NCBI GenBank assembly: GCA_007258455.2
Contig: VDFB02373365.1
Coordinates: forward strand, 224,281,201 to 224,345,200
Length of the DNA stretch: 64,000 nucleotides
Reading direction: 5' to 3'
Origin: Sequoia sempervirens
Lineage: Eukaryota; Streptophyta; Pinopsida; Cupressales; Cupressaceae
How positions within the stretch are numbered: position 1 is the stretch's first letter; each line of letters starts with the position of its first letter. This document shows, in pieces, positions 47,550 to 57,675 of this stretch. A program made the position numbers and the translations under genes. Below the pieces are notes generated by a model. It had not been told where the DNA came from. It ran no database searches and worked only from the letters and a program-made list of their open reading frames with translations.

Positions 47550-49560
47550 ATGGCTACCGAGAATGAGAATGCACAAATTCCACTAGTTGAGAATGAAAAT
47601 CCACCAGCTGAGAATCAAAATGTAGAAATGCCAAATGCTCCACCACCTCCACAACCATCAATTGAAGACTTAATTCATGAAAAATTGGAGCAATTGAGGG
47701 GCATTTGTGATGTTTATAAAAAAATCCCTCAATTATCCCGTATGTCAACCACATTGACAAGAATAATTACAAATGTAGAAACCCTCTCCACCCAACATAA
47801 TGCATTTCATTCATGGTGAGAAACCATGAGGCAATATTATGTGTGTGGATTGTCTTATGATGATGTGAAAGATCTCCAAATAACAAAATCCCAAATAGCC
47901 TCTTTATTTATTAACCCCAGCCTAGTTTGCCAGTTAATGTTAACAAACCAAAACTTTCTATAAAATGGTGCACACATAGGGGCATAGTAGATAACTTTTG
48001 GGATCGTTGGTGTATGGTTTTTGATAAAACCACCCAACAATAATCTTGATGTACATTTTACTTTATTAAAAAATTATATGTTGAGTTTTTGTGAGGGCAT
48101 CATGTCAATTACTTTGACATTAAACACTTCCAGGGCGTTGGTGGAGGTATGCCCTAGGACAGTAGTCAAGTAGCCCACATGTTCCCCTTCCTCCCCTTCC
48201 TCCTCCTCCACCTCCATACAACATCCAAATATTTACTGAGGATGTAGCCACACAAACTATCCAAGCCATTCACTCTTTGAGTGGTCTTTGGTTTCCCATG
48301 CTTCTTCAGTAGCGCCACAGTCGGGTGATCTTGGCAATGGATCTAGTGCTCTGCATCATCCTCCTGAGTCCACATATTTGTGTGCCACATATTTTCAATA
48401 CATGCCAACAAATATGTTTGGGTCCTATTGTACAGCCCCCTGAGCAGCCATTAGATACTTCTGATTATGACATCCAAGATGTGGAGATTATAGCAGATCA
48501 CACGCAGGGGAGTGGAGCACACCCTACAGAGTCCTCTCTTGCTAGAGAGGTGGACATTGGAGAAGTTACACAGGTAACATTTAAGGTGTAAATTCATAAT
48601 TTGTATTTTTTTTAAAATGAATATTAATAAGAGATAGTATCAAGTACTAATATTTATTTACATGGTCTATTTAACAGTTAATGTCTGAGGAGGAGCTCAC
48701 ACAGGTGACTGATAGCACCCTTAGGGCCATTTCATTTGGCCTCGAGATGCACACAGTATGTATTTTTGCACTCACTCATTTACATTTTTTTACTGTATAC
48801 TTGCTTGTCATTAATGAAATTATATATTAACTTATATGTTTATCTTATTCTCTACTTGTAGGAAACACCTAGTGTGAGCAAGGTGCGACACTCTCCAAAC
48901 TATGGACACACAATGTTAGATAAGGGAAAGGTAATTGAACTCAAATTTGATTGAATTAAGATTTATAAGATATTTTATTGATTATGCATACATTGACATA
49001 GATTCATAGTTTCATATGTACTTGTCATTTTTATGTACAAGCGGTTGTGAGCTATACATCATTGTTGATAAGTGCCACAACACCTGAAGGATTAGGTATT
49101 TGAACACCTGAAGGAGGAGGTGTTGAAACACCTAAAGGAGATACAGAAAAATATCAGCCTAAAGAGGTATGTGTTTATTTTATTTTGTGCTTGGTAAATA
49201 TGTTCTTACATCAGATGCTAACTTGATCAATTTTAAAGTTTTGCCCACATATATAGATTGATGTTGGCAAAAGTTGGTTTGGTTAGTTCTTTGAGAGAGG
49301 GTATATTCCTAGACTCCATCTTCAAGAGACGTGATATTTCGTAATCAAGATTTCAATTTTAGAGTTCAATTATAATTCAATGTGTATTGATTTTTATGTT
49401 AATTATTTGATTTTAAATTATATAGTATAACTAATCTCAATTGTGGTTTGACTTTTCTTGTGCAAACCTACCTTCAGAGCTGAGTGCTTCCAAAGAGGCT
49501 CCATTTTGATGATCCACTAGTAGTTTAGGATGAGATAGACATTTTGGCATGTAAATATTG
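47550..49560 (+). pseudogene. multi-exon low-complexity gene of the TIR transposon, unrecognised
   Basis: It begins MATENENAQIPLVENENPPA (47,550), then a Pro-rich stretch and EKLEQLRGICDVYKKI..LSRMSTTLTRI up to a stop at 47,818. Coding-like sequence continues with stops (ETMRQYYVCGLSYDDVKDL; SGDLGNGSSALHHPPESTY). Later exon-like blocks have plausible splice sites: LMSEEELTQVTDSTLRAISF (~48,680-48,756, donor GTATGT); ETPSVSKVRHSPNYGHTMLD (48,862-48,930, acceptor TTGTAG, donor GTAATT); TPEGGGVETPKGDTEKYQPK (~49,080-49,165, donor GTATGT); and GKSWFG.FFERGYIPRL (~49,258-49,345). No catalytic motif is recognised. It may be an accessory ORF of the transposon or captured sequence; it has several stops. 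Confidence 0.45.
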
Positions 49561-50149
49561 AATAGATATCGAGATGGCATATGCTACATATTGTAAAACT
49601 TTGTTTGAGTTGGCATTGATGCCATTTTTGTATATGGACATACACTTGATTATTGGATAATTTGATATATATAGAAGTTGACAATCGAAATTTAATTTCC
49701 TCCTCATGTGCATGATTAAACTCTTTGAAAATTTAATCAAGTGAGCAATGGTTAAATGTCAATGTACAATAGCATAAAAATAATGGTTAAATATTATGAA
49801 GTTTATATTCATATTGTTGATTAAATTGCATTGCACATATTTCAAACTCAAAGCATTACTTCACATTGCATAAGTAACAACTAGATGCTGATAGATGAAA
49901 AAATTTCAATAACAATATAGTTTTTACAAAGTCAACCTAAGCAGTTATGGAATTACTTCACATTACATAACTAATAACTAGGAGCAGCTATCAATTGCAT
50001 TAGCTTTTCATGGAATTCTATGAGACCACATTTCTTTGAGGAAACTTGGCACAAAACTCACCACATTTGAGGAAACTGCACAAAACTCACAAAATGAAAA
50101 GAAAGCACTCCAACAAACTTTCTTAAAGGGGTCTTATAAAATTGCCCCC
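49561..50149. other. no gene seen
   Basis: AT-rich interior of the TIR transposon. The phrase TTTGAGGAAACT(T/G) is repeated near 50,035 and 50,066. Confidence 0.3.
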
Positions 50150-50856
50150 TCATTCCATTAATGCTATAAATTCATTTACTTGTAAGTTAGTTTTATGATC
50201 AGATTTAATGCACATAAATTAATTCTAAATCAAACACAATAACACAACAGATACCTTGGGAAAACCCTCCTCTTGAGGGAGAAAAAACCAACCAATAATA
50301 TCACTTATATTATTGAATCACAATAGAAACTCCTTTACAATGAAGGGCGATAATGAGGCCTAATAATATGCACCATAGACTAATGCCAACATAGCAATAC
50401 AATGATGTAATTCTCAAATGATAATCCTTAGCCTTCTCACAATAACTCGATCTGCACTTGAAGAGTTTCTCACTAACTCGCACTTGATATGAAATGGAAT
50501 ACAATGTATGTCTCAAAACAATGAAATGTATCTAATATATATACAAGCTGAGAGAGATGCGACTCTTCACAATATAGGTCGGCCTCTAAAAAGAATGTGC
50601 CTCCTCAAAGATTGCGCCTCCAAGATAGAAGTCGGCCTTCATAAAATAATAAATATTATTTGACATAAATCGTGCCTCAAGCATGTCGGCCTCTTCATAA
50701 ATGCACCTCTTCATTAACTCGTATCTCTTGATGAATTAGAAATAATCACAAATCGATATATATATATAAATTAAATAGCTTTGGCTATATTTAATTTATT
50801 CTTATGTAGAGGAGATCGCTGGAAGGATATGACTGACATTGCAATAATCATCAACA
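50150..50856 (-). mobile_element. copia-type LTR fragment
   Basis: On the minus strand it begins TGTTGATGATTATTGCAATG at 50,856. It is preceded on that strand by a purine tract CTGAGAGGGAGT (50,857-50,877 region), and includes the GGGAAAACCCTCC leader-like motif common in plant copia LTRs (near 50,260). The left boundary is uncertain. The other LTR was not found; it may be lost or in the assembly gap. Confidence 0.5.
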
Positions 50857-50877
50857 CTCCCTCTCAGCTAGGGAGGA

Positions 50878-51360
50878 TACTTCTAGCTACACAAGGCAAA
50901 TCATCTCATCGTGATGCCTAGTACTATGGCTACAACCATAAGTGAAAAGAAGAATATCATCTCATCGTGATATTAGATATCACCTCAACATGACATCAAC
51001 CATAATGGCTACAACCATACTATGGTGTGTACAAGTGTTCATCGCAGAACTCAACTGAAACAACATCCAGAGGTGCTCTTCCAGTCAGCAACACAACCAT
51101 CTTCTTTAGGTTCAGCAGGCTCCCTCTGAATCTTTAAGTACTCTTCCGGTCAGTAACACAACCATCCAGAGGTGCTCTTCCGGTCAACAACGCAACCATC
51201 TTCTTCAAGTTCAGTAGGTTTAGTTCCATGGCTGCAAGTTGTGACTTCACGCTTGATCATTTGTTTGGTTGGCATGACTTCCTCATAAGATGCCTTAAGC
51301 TTTTCATCGCTAAGCAATCTCTCATCACCTTCCTGCATTAGAGTTATTTGCATTCTTCAA
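50878..51360 (-). pseudogene. copia RNase H remnant with internal triplication
   Basis: The minus strand reads DGCVVDRKSTSGW and variants three times between about 51,060 and 51,210 (CTCTTCC(G/A)GTCA...ACAACCATC blocks). This corresponds to the copia RNase H motif D..DRKSTSGY. It follows a purine tract and LTR, so it is the 3' end of a second copia element, truncated on the right. Confidence 0.55.
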
Positions 51361-51605
51361 AAATCATAAGAATTCTTTTAGTATACTCAAGAGTTATCAG
51401 ATGTCTTATTGCAGTCTCAAAAGTTATATTGCCTCTTGGAATGAAAATGCTTAATTGCAAAACAAATGAATAAGAATGAGCTAGTTAAGGTGTTTGAAGT
51501 TATTTAGAGGTCACTTTTAGGGTGGAAGGATTAAAAATCCATTTTAAATGCACAAAAAAGAATGAAATTACCAAGTTTGTGAAGAAGTTAACTATGTTGC
51601 CCACT

Positions 51606-51704
51606 AGTTTCCCTTAAGAGTCCAAAGTGCTAAAAGGCAGCAATATTTGAGGGTCTATTTCTCAGAGACCGTGATGCTTATAGACTCTCCATCTAAGGCT
51701 ATGG
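51606..51704 (+). repeat. fragment of the 359-bp satellite unit at the gap edge
   Basis: CCCTTAAGAGTCCAAAGTGC, TCTCAGAGACCGTGATGCTT and CTCTCCATCTAAGGCTA match consecutive blocks of the 31.7-35 kb satellite. The fragment stops at the N run, so the array may continue into the gap. Confidence 0.85.
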
Positions 51705-51804
51705 NNNNNNNNNNNNNNNNNNNNNNNNNNNNNNNNNNNNNNNNNNNNNNNNNNNNNNNNNNNNNNNNNNNNNNNNNNNNNNNNNNNNNNNNNNNNNNNN
51801 NNNN
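51705..51804. other. assembly gap (100 N)
   Basis: A run of exactly 100 N, the usual placeholder for a gap of unknown size. It lies between a satellite fragment and a GA/telomere-like array, so it may hide a large repeat array. Confidence 1.
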
Positions 51805-52030
51805 TGAGGGAGAGTCTTGAGAGAGAGAGAGTGAGGGAGTGGGAAAGAGATAGAGGTAAGAGGGTTTAAGGGTTTAAGGTTTAGGGTAGAGGGATAAAGG
51901 TAGAGTGGACAAACATAGGAGGTGGTGTGAGAGTCCTTGAGAGGGTAGGAGGGAGAGATGAGAGAGAGGTGGGAGGAAGGGAGGGAAGGGGAAGAAGGGT
52001 AGAAAGGGAGAGAGAGAGGGAAAGAGATAA
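51805..52030 (+). repeat. GA-rich and telomere-like array 3
   Basis: GAGAGAGAGAGTGAGGGAG, then GGGTTTAAGGGTTTAAGG and TTAGGGTAGAGGG, then GAGGGAGAGATGAGAGAGAG. This is the same pairing of GA tracts and TTTAGGG-like units as at 21.8-25.2 kb, again inside a member of this TIR family. Confidence 0.8.
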
Positions 52031-52285
52031 TATTTAATTATTTTATATGTTAGTAATATTAATTAGTTATACAATATTTTATATATTAGTAATATATATA
52101 TACATTAACTAAAATATAGAAATAATATTTAAATATTATACATAATAATATAATATATTATATATTAAATTATAAGCTATATTGTATATTCTAAACTAGA
52201 TATATTAAAATAAACTATAAAATATTTATTGCCTTTTCTAAATCATATATTATAAAGTATAAAACATTTTTTAAAATCATATATA
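52031..52285. other. very AT-rich tract
   Basis: Almost pure A/T sequence (ATATTAGTAATATATATATA-like). No gene. Confidence 0.7.
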
Positions 52286-52287
52286 AA

Positions 52288-52358
52288 CCAAATCGGATAT
52301 CCGATTCAAATAGGATATCCGATTTAAAATGGATATCCGATTTGAAACAGATATCTGA
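52288..52358. repeat. subterminal GGATATCC palindromes, right
   Basis: Four consecutive units of about 20 bases, AATCGGATATCCGATT and close variants (last one ACAGATATCTGATA). Each is palindromic and matches the motifs near the left end of the same transposon. Confidence 0.85.
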
Positions 52359-53234
52359 TATTTCTGACAAAGAATTTATTGCCTAGAGATTAGCCTCGGG
52401 CTTGCTTTGGTATTTGGCTTGGACATGCCAATCCTAAGAAGTCAACGCAAAAAACATGTTTGACAACTCACCTTGTTTTTCTAGACTTCATCCATGTGGC
52501 TAACGACTTTATTTTTAGCCAAAATTGATGAAACAAAAAGGGTTTGTAGAGGAGACTCCCAGCTTTCAACCAATATAAATTATTCTTTAGTTTGAATTTA
52601 ATAAATAATTATTATTCATTTTCTATTAGAATTACAACTAAAGTCCTGATTGATAGGCTGATTGAAAAATATCTGTAACTTTCAAACAGTATCATTTTTT
52701 TTTAATCCAAAATATGTGTCACATTCTATGCTTCATATATACTATAGGCTTAAAAAAAAAATTGAATTTCATGAAGTTTTGACCAAGTTAAGGTGGTCAT
52801 ACATACAAGTTTTATATTTTTAAAATTTGTAATAAAAATTCATAATTAATTATTTACTTGGAAAAATTTACAAAAATATGTGTCACATCTGGACATGAGT
52901 CCTCTACTTATATCTAAAATCTTATAAAAAAATATTATCATTTTATTGTGGTTAGGGTGGTCAGACAGACACCTACTTCTTATTTTTTCCCTGGAATTTA
53001 AGTACTACTCCATTGAAATTTCAAATTTTCACCAAATATACTTTTGAAAAAATAAAATAAAATTAGTAGTTTAGAAACTACATTCAATTTTCCACATATT
53101 TTGTTCTTACATATTTTTGAAATAATATAGACAACTTATTCAATTTTTTATGTCAAGTTTCCTAACTCTATTTTTTTTGAATTTTCATTGCCACTTAAGG
53201 GCCTATTTTCTCCATGATGATCTTGCACATACCC

Positions 53235-54015
53235 TTAACAAATGCTAAAGTAGGAGATCTATCAATCAAATAACATGCAATAGCTATAGCTTTAGCCCAA
53301 AACTTCTATTCAAGGCCAACACCACTCAACATACTCCTAGCCCTCTCCATAAACATTTTGTTCATCCTCTATGCAACTCCATTTTTTGTGGCGTGTATGG
53401 ATTTGTTGTGTCTCTCGATCCTTTGGTATTTATAGGATCAATCGGATTATGTAAAAAAAGACTCACCATCATTATCTGTCCTCAAACACTTAATTTTCCT
53501 ACAAGTCTGGTTTTCAACCAAGGATTTAAACTCCTTAAACTGACTAAAAACTTTAGATTTACTTCTACTTGGAAATACACAAATGTCCTTCTAGAATAAT
53601 CATCTATGAATGAGATAAAGCACACAGATCTAGAAATAGAAGAAACATTAACTAGACCAAACACATCAGAATGCACATAATCCAAAACCATAGAAGATTT
53701 GTGAGAACTAGAATAAAAAGAAACATGGTTTTGTTTTCCATGTATACAATGCTCACCAAAATTGAACTCAAGATTACAATCATCAAGGCCTTCAACAAGG
53801 ATCTTATTTTTCAGGGATCCAAGACCATTCTCACCAATATGGGCAAGTGTTTGGTTCCACAAAAAAATTTTCTCAGTAGGAAGTTTCATTTCCAAAGCAT
53901 TAGCATCCTCACCTACCAAAAAAGCATGACCATCAAATGTAGACACTATAGTCTTCTTCTCTTCTTGATCTGATGGTGAGGAAGAAGAATCCAAATCCTT
54001 TTTTTTGTACTTCAT
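53235..54015 (-). pseudogene. copia integrase part
   Basis: The minus strand gives the GAG-pre-integrase zinc-binding region (LWNQTLAHIGENGLGSLKNK ... FGEHCIHGK), where the first Cys of the canonical C-x2-C is Gly and the first His position is Gln. The catalytic core follows (VHSDVFG; FIDDYSRRTFVYF), then the decayed LRTDN.GE box and LIDRSPTLAF up to the TIR insertion. 53,482-54,015 is open; the rest has stops and frameshifts. The His and Cys losses alone would probably disable it. Confidence 0.9.
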
Positions 54016-54118
54016 AGAAGAACCATTGCACTAAGTTGTGCATGCATTGAGCTTATACATAGTGCCAACCCAAACAACCTTAGCAAGAACCATAACACCT
54101 TTGGTCATCTTACATCCA

Positions 54119-54406
54119 CTACTTGAGAAAACCACACACTCTTGCATTACCCAGCTTACTCACTAAGACTAAGTTTGATGTCAAACCATGGATGTGCAGA
54201 ACACCATCAATCCTCCTCACGCTACTATCAAGGAACCAAACCCTAACTCTTCCATGGCCAACAATATTTAGGTGAGATTCATCACCCAAATACACCTTCC
54301 CATCGTCATACTCTTCATACTTTGAAAACCAACCTCTATGAGATGTCATGTGGAAAGAGGCACCTGAGTCAATCAACCAAACATCTTCCAATGTATGCAT
54401 TTCCAA
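54119..54406 (-). pseudogene. copia protease
   Basis: Open minus-strand frame with WLIDSGASFHMTSHRGWFSK, the copia aspartic protease active site D-S-G-A-S, then VYLGDESHLNIVGHGRVRV and VLHIHGLTSNLVLVSKL. The active site is intact, but the frame is separated by stops from gag and integrase. Length fits the domain. Confidence 0.9.
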
Positions 54407-54422
54407 ACAACAACAAAAGAAT

Positions 54423-55217
54423 CTACATCATCCTAAGAGGATTTATCAAATTTAGAATGAAGAAATAATTAGTTTTCTTTTTCTTCTCCTTGCAATCTTT
54501 GCAAAAATTACCAGATTTTCCACAGTTCCAACATTTAGCCTTGGGATTTTTTCTAGGAGACTTAGATCTCCCTAGAGACTTGGAATTAAACTTCTTTTCC
54601 TTTTTCTTTCCTTTCTCCTTCAATCTACCATGAATAGACAGGGCCTCATTGGCCATCTCAAAAGACTTCCTCTGCATCTCTTCAAATAATAGCGAAGAAA
54701 CCACATCTTCCATCTTGAAATTGGTTGTTGTGCTTCTAATAGTCATCACCAAGTGGTCCCAAAAGTTTGACAAAGAACAAAGTAATAACATGCAACAATC
54801 CTTGTCATCGATCTTCACACCAACTAAACCCAGTTGAGCCACTAGCATATTGAATGCATTCAAGTGATTAGCAACTAATCCTCCTTCCTCCATCCTCAAA
54901 GAATACTTCTTTCTCAAGAAAAGCTTATTCACCAAGGATTTCCCTTGATAAATGCCACCAAGATTCTTGCAAAGACTAGTTGGATTCTTCTCATGGACAT
55001 TTAGGAGCACAAAATTAGGAAAAATGAGTCTTATCAGACCCTTGGCTTTTCAATCCATTAAATCTCAATCATCTTGGGAGGTTTCTACTAGTTTTGCACT
55101 AGATATTGCAGCCCATATACCTCGATCTATGAGCATATCCTCCATTTTGAGTTTCCACGACTCAAAATTGCCACCATTGAATTTCTCCATATGTATTCTT
55201 CCATATGTGCTTGCCAT
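54423..55217 (-). pseudogene. copia gag with defective zinc knuckle
   Basis: The minus strand starts at the ATG at 55,217 (MASTYGRIHMEKFNGGNFES, WKLKMEDMLIDRGIWA). After a stop it continues with SLCKNLGGIYQGKSLVNKLF, LLCSLSNFWDHLVMTI and a basic Lys-rich linker to CWNCGKSGNFCKDC. This is the CX2CX4HX4C nucleocapsid knuckle with the His replaced by Asn. Usual copia gag length (about 260-280 residues). Upstream is the PBS-like site; downstream is protease in the usual order. Confidence 0.9.
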
Positions 55218-55319
55218 CTTAAAACTGCAAACAATATTTCAAATTTATCTCTGCAAGAACTCCCACAGAATCTAGATATGCATAAAAAACCCTTCTAACC
55301 CACCAAGGATAACAAAGTT

Positions 55320-55339
55320 GGCTAGGTTTTGATATCAAC
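55320..55339 (-). promoter_or_regulatory. copia primer-binding site
   Basis: Directly inside the 5' LTR the minus strand reads GTTGATATCAAAACC, a decayed form of the initiator tRNA-Met complement TGGTATCAGAGC used by plant copia elements. Confidence 0.6.
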
Positions 55340-56429
55340 TGAAAGGAAAGCTGAGTGTAGAAATACTTCCCTAATGTAAATCAATCAGGGAAGAGGTTGC
55401 AAAATTTGGTTTCGAATCTTTATTCAATTACAGTTTCTTTAAGAATGCACATGTAATTCAATTATTTTTAGATTTAGAGGATTCAACACATAACACATAA
55501 TTTTATGTCGATAAACCCTTTCAAGGAAAAACCCACACTAAAGCACAAATTAATTGTAATATAGTAATATGGAAAATGCATTCAATATTCAAAATCTATG
55601 TTTTTGTAGGTGTTGATTCACTATTATACAAATCTAGAGTGAATCTAAAAGCATAATGGCATATAGATATTACAATCACATTACAATAAAAAGTCACTAA
55701 GGAATCAATATATATCCTTCTCATACATAGGCATTTATTTTTGCCATGTGTCAATCTCTAAGTCTCTGCATGCATGCAAACTAAACATCAACAACATGCA
55801 TGAGTCCCAAGTGAACTGATTAGCAACCTGTCAAACATGTGTGTGCATGCACCAACATGCAAGAAAATGCAAGGACATGTAAGGCTTACAGCTCCAAAAA
55901 TCAAGCAACTTCACATGCAAGGCATCCCATAGAGAAAATCATATTTATTGCCAAAATATAACTCTCCCATAACTCCTAGTCACTTTGAATGACAACTAAG
56001 TCTCTATTGAGAAATTTTCCTCTTCAAGCTTTAGTCAAGTCAACAAACATGCCACATAGAATAAGGGTGCCCCAATATGACAAGTGTCACCTTTCCTTTC
56101 TTCTTCTTTTTTGAAGAGATAAGATTGCACACAAGTGGACCCCACCAATACTTATTTCCAAAATATATTACCACATTTCAACATAGCACTCATTCTAGAG
56201 GGTTTAATGCATGCTTCCTTCCCAATTGATCACCCATGCGAGATGTGTCACAATCTTTCACTTCATACATTGCATGTAGGATGCCAACTCCCCATTGGGT
56301 CCCACAAAATAACTTACAAATTTAGAAACAAATATTATTGCATTTAATAAATAATTCAACAAATTAGGGGTAAATAATTAATTAAATAATCATGGGACTC
56401 ACTAAGGTTGAGACACCTTAATCCCAATA
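55340..56429 (-). repeat. copia 5' LTR (1,090 bp)
   Basis: On the minus strand it starts TATTGGGATTAAGGTGTC at 56,429 and ends CTTTCCTTTCA at 55,340. Shares all blocks with the 43,595 LTR; about 48 bp shorter through small deletions. Confidence 0.9.
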
Positions 56430-57470
56430 GATATGTTTGGGGATAAAATGCACTTCTAAAAAGTATTTTTATGATCTGCGTCCTTTATCTCTTTGCAAGA
56501 CAATATTTCCTATTTAAATCTATTTAACCCTTTCCCTCTTCAAGTGCATCAATCACAAGGTGTTATATTGAAGCTCTTCCTCCATTCAATCCTCTCAATC
56601 ATTGCCAATCATTGATCTCTTGGATCAATCTCAACCCTTGATCAATCATTCCTTCAATCTACAAATAGACCATCTTGGAAGCCATTTTCACAATTAGCCT
56701 CTTGAATACAAAGTAATGTTGTTAGTTTGAAGAGTAACCACATACTATCTCTAAAAAACTTCCACTAGAGCCCAACCACACACATTTTATGTGTGGAACT
56801 AGGAGTTTTGGATGAGAGAATACTTTTTTTCTTTTACCTTTTATACAATTCCTTTACTTAATCAAAGGTGCAATTAGATGTAGAACAAGATTATATTTCA
56901 TTGTTTGAATCCTTATTTTATGTTCAAATTTTGCATGGCTAATAGGACCCCCATCCTAATCTAACCATCTTTTGAGCTTTTGTTAAGTTTCTCATCAAAA
57001 CTTCCAGTTTGACATGTTTACCCCTAATTTGACATGTACGCTTTTATATTACATCCAACACTAGAATAGTGTGTTCTCTGATGTGATAAGAAACCTTCCC
57101 TCCAACATCCCTAATTCCATTTTCTCATTTTTTAGGATTTTTTATTCTTAATCTATTTATCATGCTTACCTTATTATTTTCTTCTAAATTTGATCCTATA
57201 TTATAGGGTTATTTTTGGTTTTCAATCTAAAAAATAAATCAATGCATCTATTTAACATAGTCCAATTTTTCTACATCTAAACTGACTTGTTTTCTATGAG
57301 TAAACACAAATCAACATATTCACTTTAATAAATTTTAAGGCATCCACCTCTAGAATTATGTCCTTGTTGTAAGGAAACAAAAATTAGCACATATGCTTTA
57401 ACACCTCAATACTCCCACCTCTAGAGTGGTGTATCCACCATGAGGAAAGATGAATCAACATGTCCAATCA
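56430..57470 (+). repeat. RNase H repeat, copy 3, 3' part
   Basis: Continues from 43,594. Direct match to about 16,000-16,030 and then 16,890-17,960 (AATCTCAACCCTTGATCAAT, GTTTGACATGTTTACCC, GAGGAAAGATGAATCAACAT). The ~850-bp interval present in copy 1 is missing. Confidence 0.8.
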
Positions 57471-57475
57471 TATAT

Positions 57476-57656
57476 TCATAAAAAAATAGCTTAATTTTTT
57501 TGCATAAACTACAATGTGTTAAAGCTAATTTCTTACTAAAGTGGTTTTTGAAATACTTAAAAGAATTAATATTTAGGGGGGCCACACCATATGCTATGTT
57601 ATATTTTTTTGAAAAAAATAGGACCACTTTGTGTGGTCCCCCTTTTCAATTCCCTT
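57476..57656 (-). mobile_element. fragment of the TIR transposon family
   Basis: Reverse complement of about 18,145-18,330 (ACAAAGTGGTC, CAAAAAAATATAACAT, GTATTTCAAAAAC). Both ends are truncated. It joins directly to the pogo-like pseudogene. Confidence 0.7.
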
Positions 57657-57675
57657 GATCTCTACAACACAAGAA

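Larger units (their letters stand above)
46856..53234 (+). mobile_element. TIR transposon nested in copia (6.4 kb)
   Basis: Left end GGGTATGTGCAGGATC and right end GATCTTGCACATACCC are inverted copies. Similarity continues inwards with AGTGGCAATGA on the left and its inverse TCATTGCCACT on the right. The same terminus occurs at 17,962 and 20,059 (GGGTAAGTGCAAAAAG). Flanks TCAA and TTAA suggest a 3-4-bp target duplication with one transition; removing the element restores the copia frame (AFV-EKKPIQAW). GGATATCC palindromes lie near both ends. Strand is arbitrary; no transposase motif was recognised. Superfamily unassigned. Confidence 0.75.
43595..56429 (-). mobile_element. complete, defective copia retrotransposon with nested insertion
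   Basis: The element runs on the minus strand from 56,429 to 43,595 (12.8 kb; about 6.45 kb without the nested TIR transposon). Both ~1.1-kb LTRs are present, with a perfect 5-bp target duplication GATAT at 43,590-43,594 and 56,430-56,434. Coding order (gag, protease, integrase, RT, RNase H) is that of Ty1/copia. All frames carry stops or frameshifts. LTR ends read TATTGGGATT...CTTTCCTTTCA, where the expected TG start appears as TA in both LTRs. Confidence 0.95.

Noticed and set aside
17962..53234. Assigning the TIR family to CACTA, MULE, piggyBac or Harbinger
   Set aside because: Ends are GGGTA..GTGC, not CACTA. Flanks suggest a 3-4-bp duplication (TCAA/TTAA, GATT/AATT) but each has a mismatch, and no transposase was recognised, so any name would be a guess.
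43595..56429. Active copia element
   Set aside because: LTRs differ at about one base in six where compared, gag knuckle His and integrase zinc residues are lost, frames are broken and a transposon splits pol.
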